Assembly (NCBI GenBank): GCA_001563305.1
Contig: CP013703.1
Span: 744,001-808,000 of the forward strand
DNA from: a methanogenic archaeon mixed culture ISO4-G1
GTDB taxonomy: Archaea; Thermoplasmatota; Thermoplasmata; Methanomassiliicoccales; Methanomethylophilaceae
Length of the DNA stretch: 64,000 nucleotides
Reading direction: 5' to 3'
Positions within the stretch are counted from its first letter, which is position 1. Each line of letters starts with the position of its first letter. The notes under the pieces were generated by a model. It had not been told where the DNA came from, searched no databases, and saw nothing but the letters and a program-made list of their open reading frames with translations. Positions 63,616 through 64,000 of the stretch are shown one piece after another. The position numbers and the translations under genes were made by a program.

Positions 63616-64000
63616 CTCTTCATCTCCTTGCTCTTGATCTCCGCTTCGGCAGAGCCGTCGCGGAAGTGTATCTTAACGGCATCCCCGGATTCTAGCATGC
63701 CCACTCCGGTCAGCACCTTCCCGTCCGCCGAAGTTATCATTCCGTATCCCCTGTTGAGGACGTTCAGCGGGTTGAGGCCCTCCATGTGCCTCGAATAGGA
63801 TTCCAGTTTGGCGTTGTCCTCCTTCATCACTGTCTGGATGAGTTCATCCGGGCGGTCTATCATCGGTACGAACCTGCTCCTGCAGCCCTCGATCTTCATC
63901 CTCACGTTCATCTTGGCCTGATCGAACAGTGAATCTATATCGCGTCTCATGTCGGCAATATCCTGGAGGGCCCTCTGCGGTTCCAGCCTGAGGTCCAGTT
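63612..64000 (-). CDS. xseA: Exodeoxyribonuclease VII large subunit (partial, C-terminal part)
   Basis: The visible 128 codons end the large subunit: a helical region with DLRLEPQRALQDIADMRRDI, then LESYSRHMEGLNPLNVLNRG and YGMITSADGKVLTGVG, the conserved RGYA-like C-terminal beta segment of XseA. The N-terminal OB fold and catalytic core lie beyond the window end. It is the upstream gene of xseB on the minus strand. Confidence 0.9.
   Translation of the reverse strand, partial: LDLRLEPQRALQDIADMRRDIDSLFDQAKMNVRMKIEGCRSRFVPMIDRPDELIQTVMKEDNAKLESYSRHMEGLNPLNVLNRGYGMITSADGKVLTGVGMLESGDAVKIHFRDGSAEAEIKSKEMKR

Overview
The window looks like a chromosomal segment of a methanogenic archaeon of the order Methanomassiliicoccales (Thermoplasmatota), probably gut- or digester-associated. 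Direct signs are archaeal informational and metabolic genes (thermosome subunit, archaeal-type AspRS, NreA, Hjc-like resolvase, FBP aldolase/phosphatase), TATA-type promoters, and a methylamine-type corrinoid protein. About 45 intact genes end in TGA (most) or TAA and none in TAG, while one ORF carries an internal in-frame TAG. That is the pattern expected of a pyrrolysine-decoding methanogen. The assignment is an inference; no rRNA is present.

Layout. 1-5.3 kb: central carbon metabolism (tpiA start, fbp, gpmA) and aspS, with a large two-wing regulator at 1.6-3.1 kb. 5.4-11.7 kb: Hjc-like resolvase, MATE pump, small membrane protein, orphan corrinoid protein, a paralogue of the first regulator, and a flavoprotein. 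12-22.8 kb: Schlafen-type AlbA_2 regulator with a dense operator-like array, tRNA-Ser(UGA), BASS-type transporter, XPD-like helicase, TPR protein, pyridoxamine kinase-GNAT fusion, YgiQ radical SAM protein, SprT-like protein. 22.8-31.5 kb: CobN-type chelatase, a decayed IS1634-like transposase, aldo/keto reductase ferredoxin, membrane protein, and a DUF4143 ATPase preceded by four 23-bp iterons. 31.5-37.1 kb: Sel1-repeat cluster, HAD phosphatase, a two-gene unit with the in-frame amber codon, a 680-bp AT-rich palindrome-rich gap, and a 31-aa membrane peptide coupled to an SDR.

37.2-52.9 kb is the most striking accessory region. It holds two tandem copies of a module (giant repeat-rich surface protein followed by an MscS channel), both on the minus strand and both ending in the same GC-rich hairpin. 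Upstream lie two translationally coupled miniature serine recombinases, a 12-G homopolymer and a MarR regulator. Near-identical internal repeats in the surface genes make this a candidate antigenic or phase variation locus. 53-64 kb returns to core genes (thermosome, nreA, hisD, trkA/trkH, a TPR protein). It also contains a two-gene AAA ATPase + DUF4435/TOPRIM unit resembling the PARIS anti-phage system, next to xseB and partial xseA.
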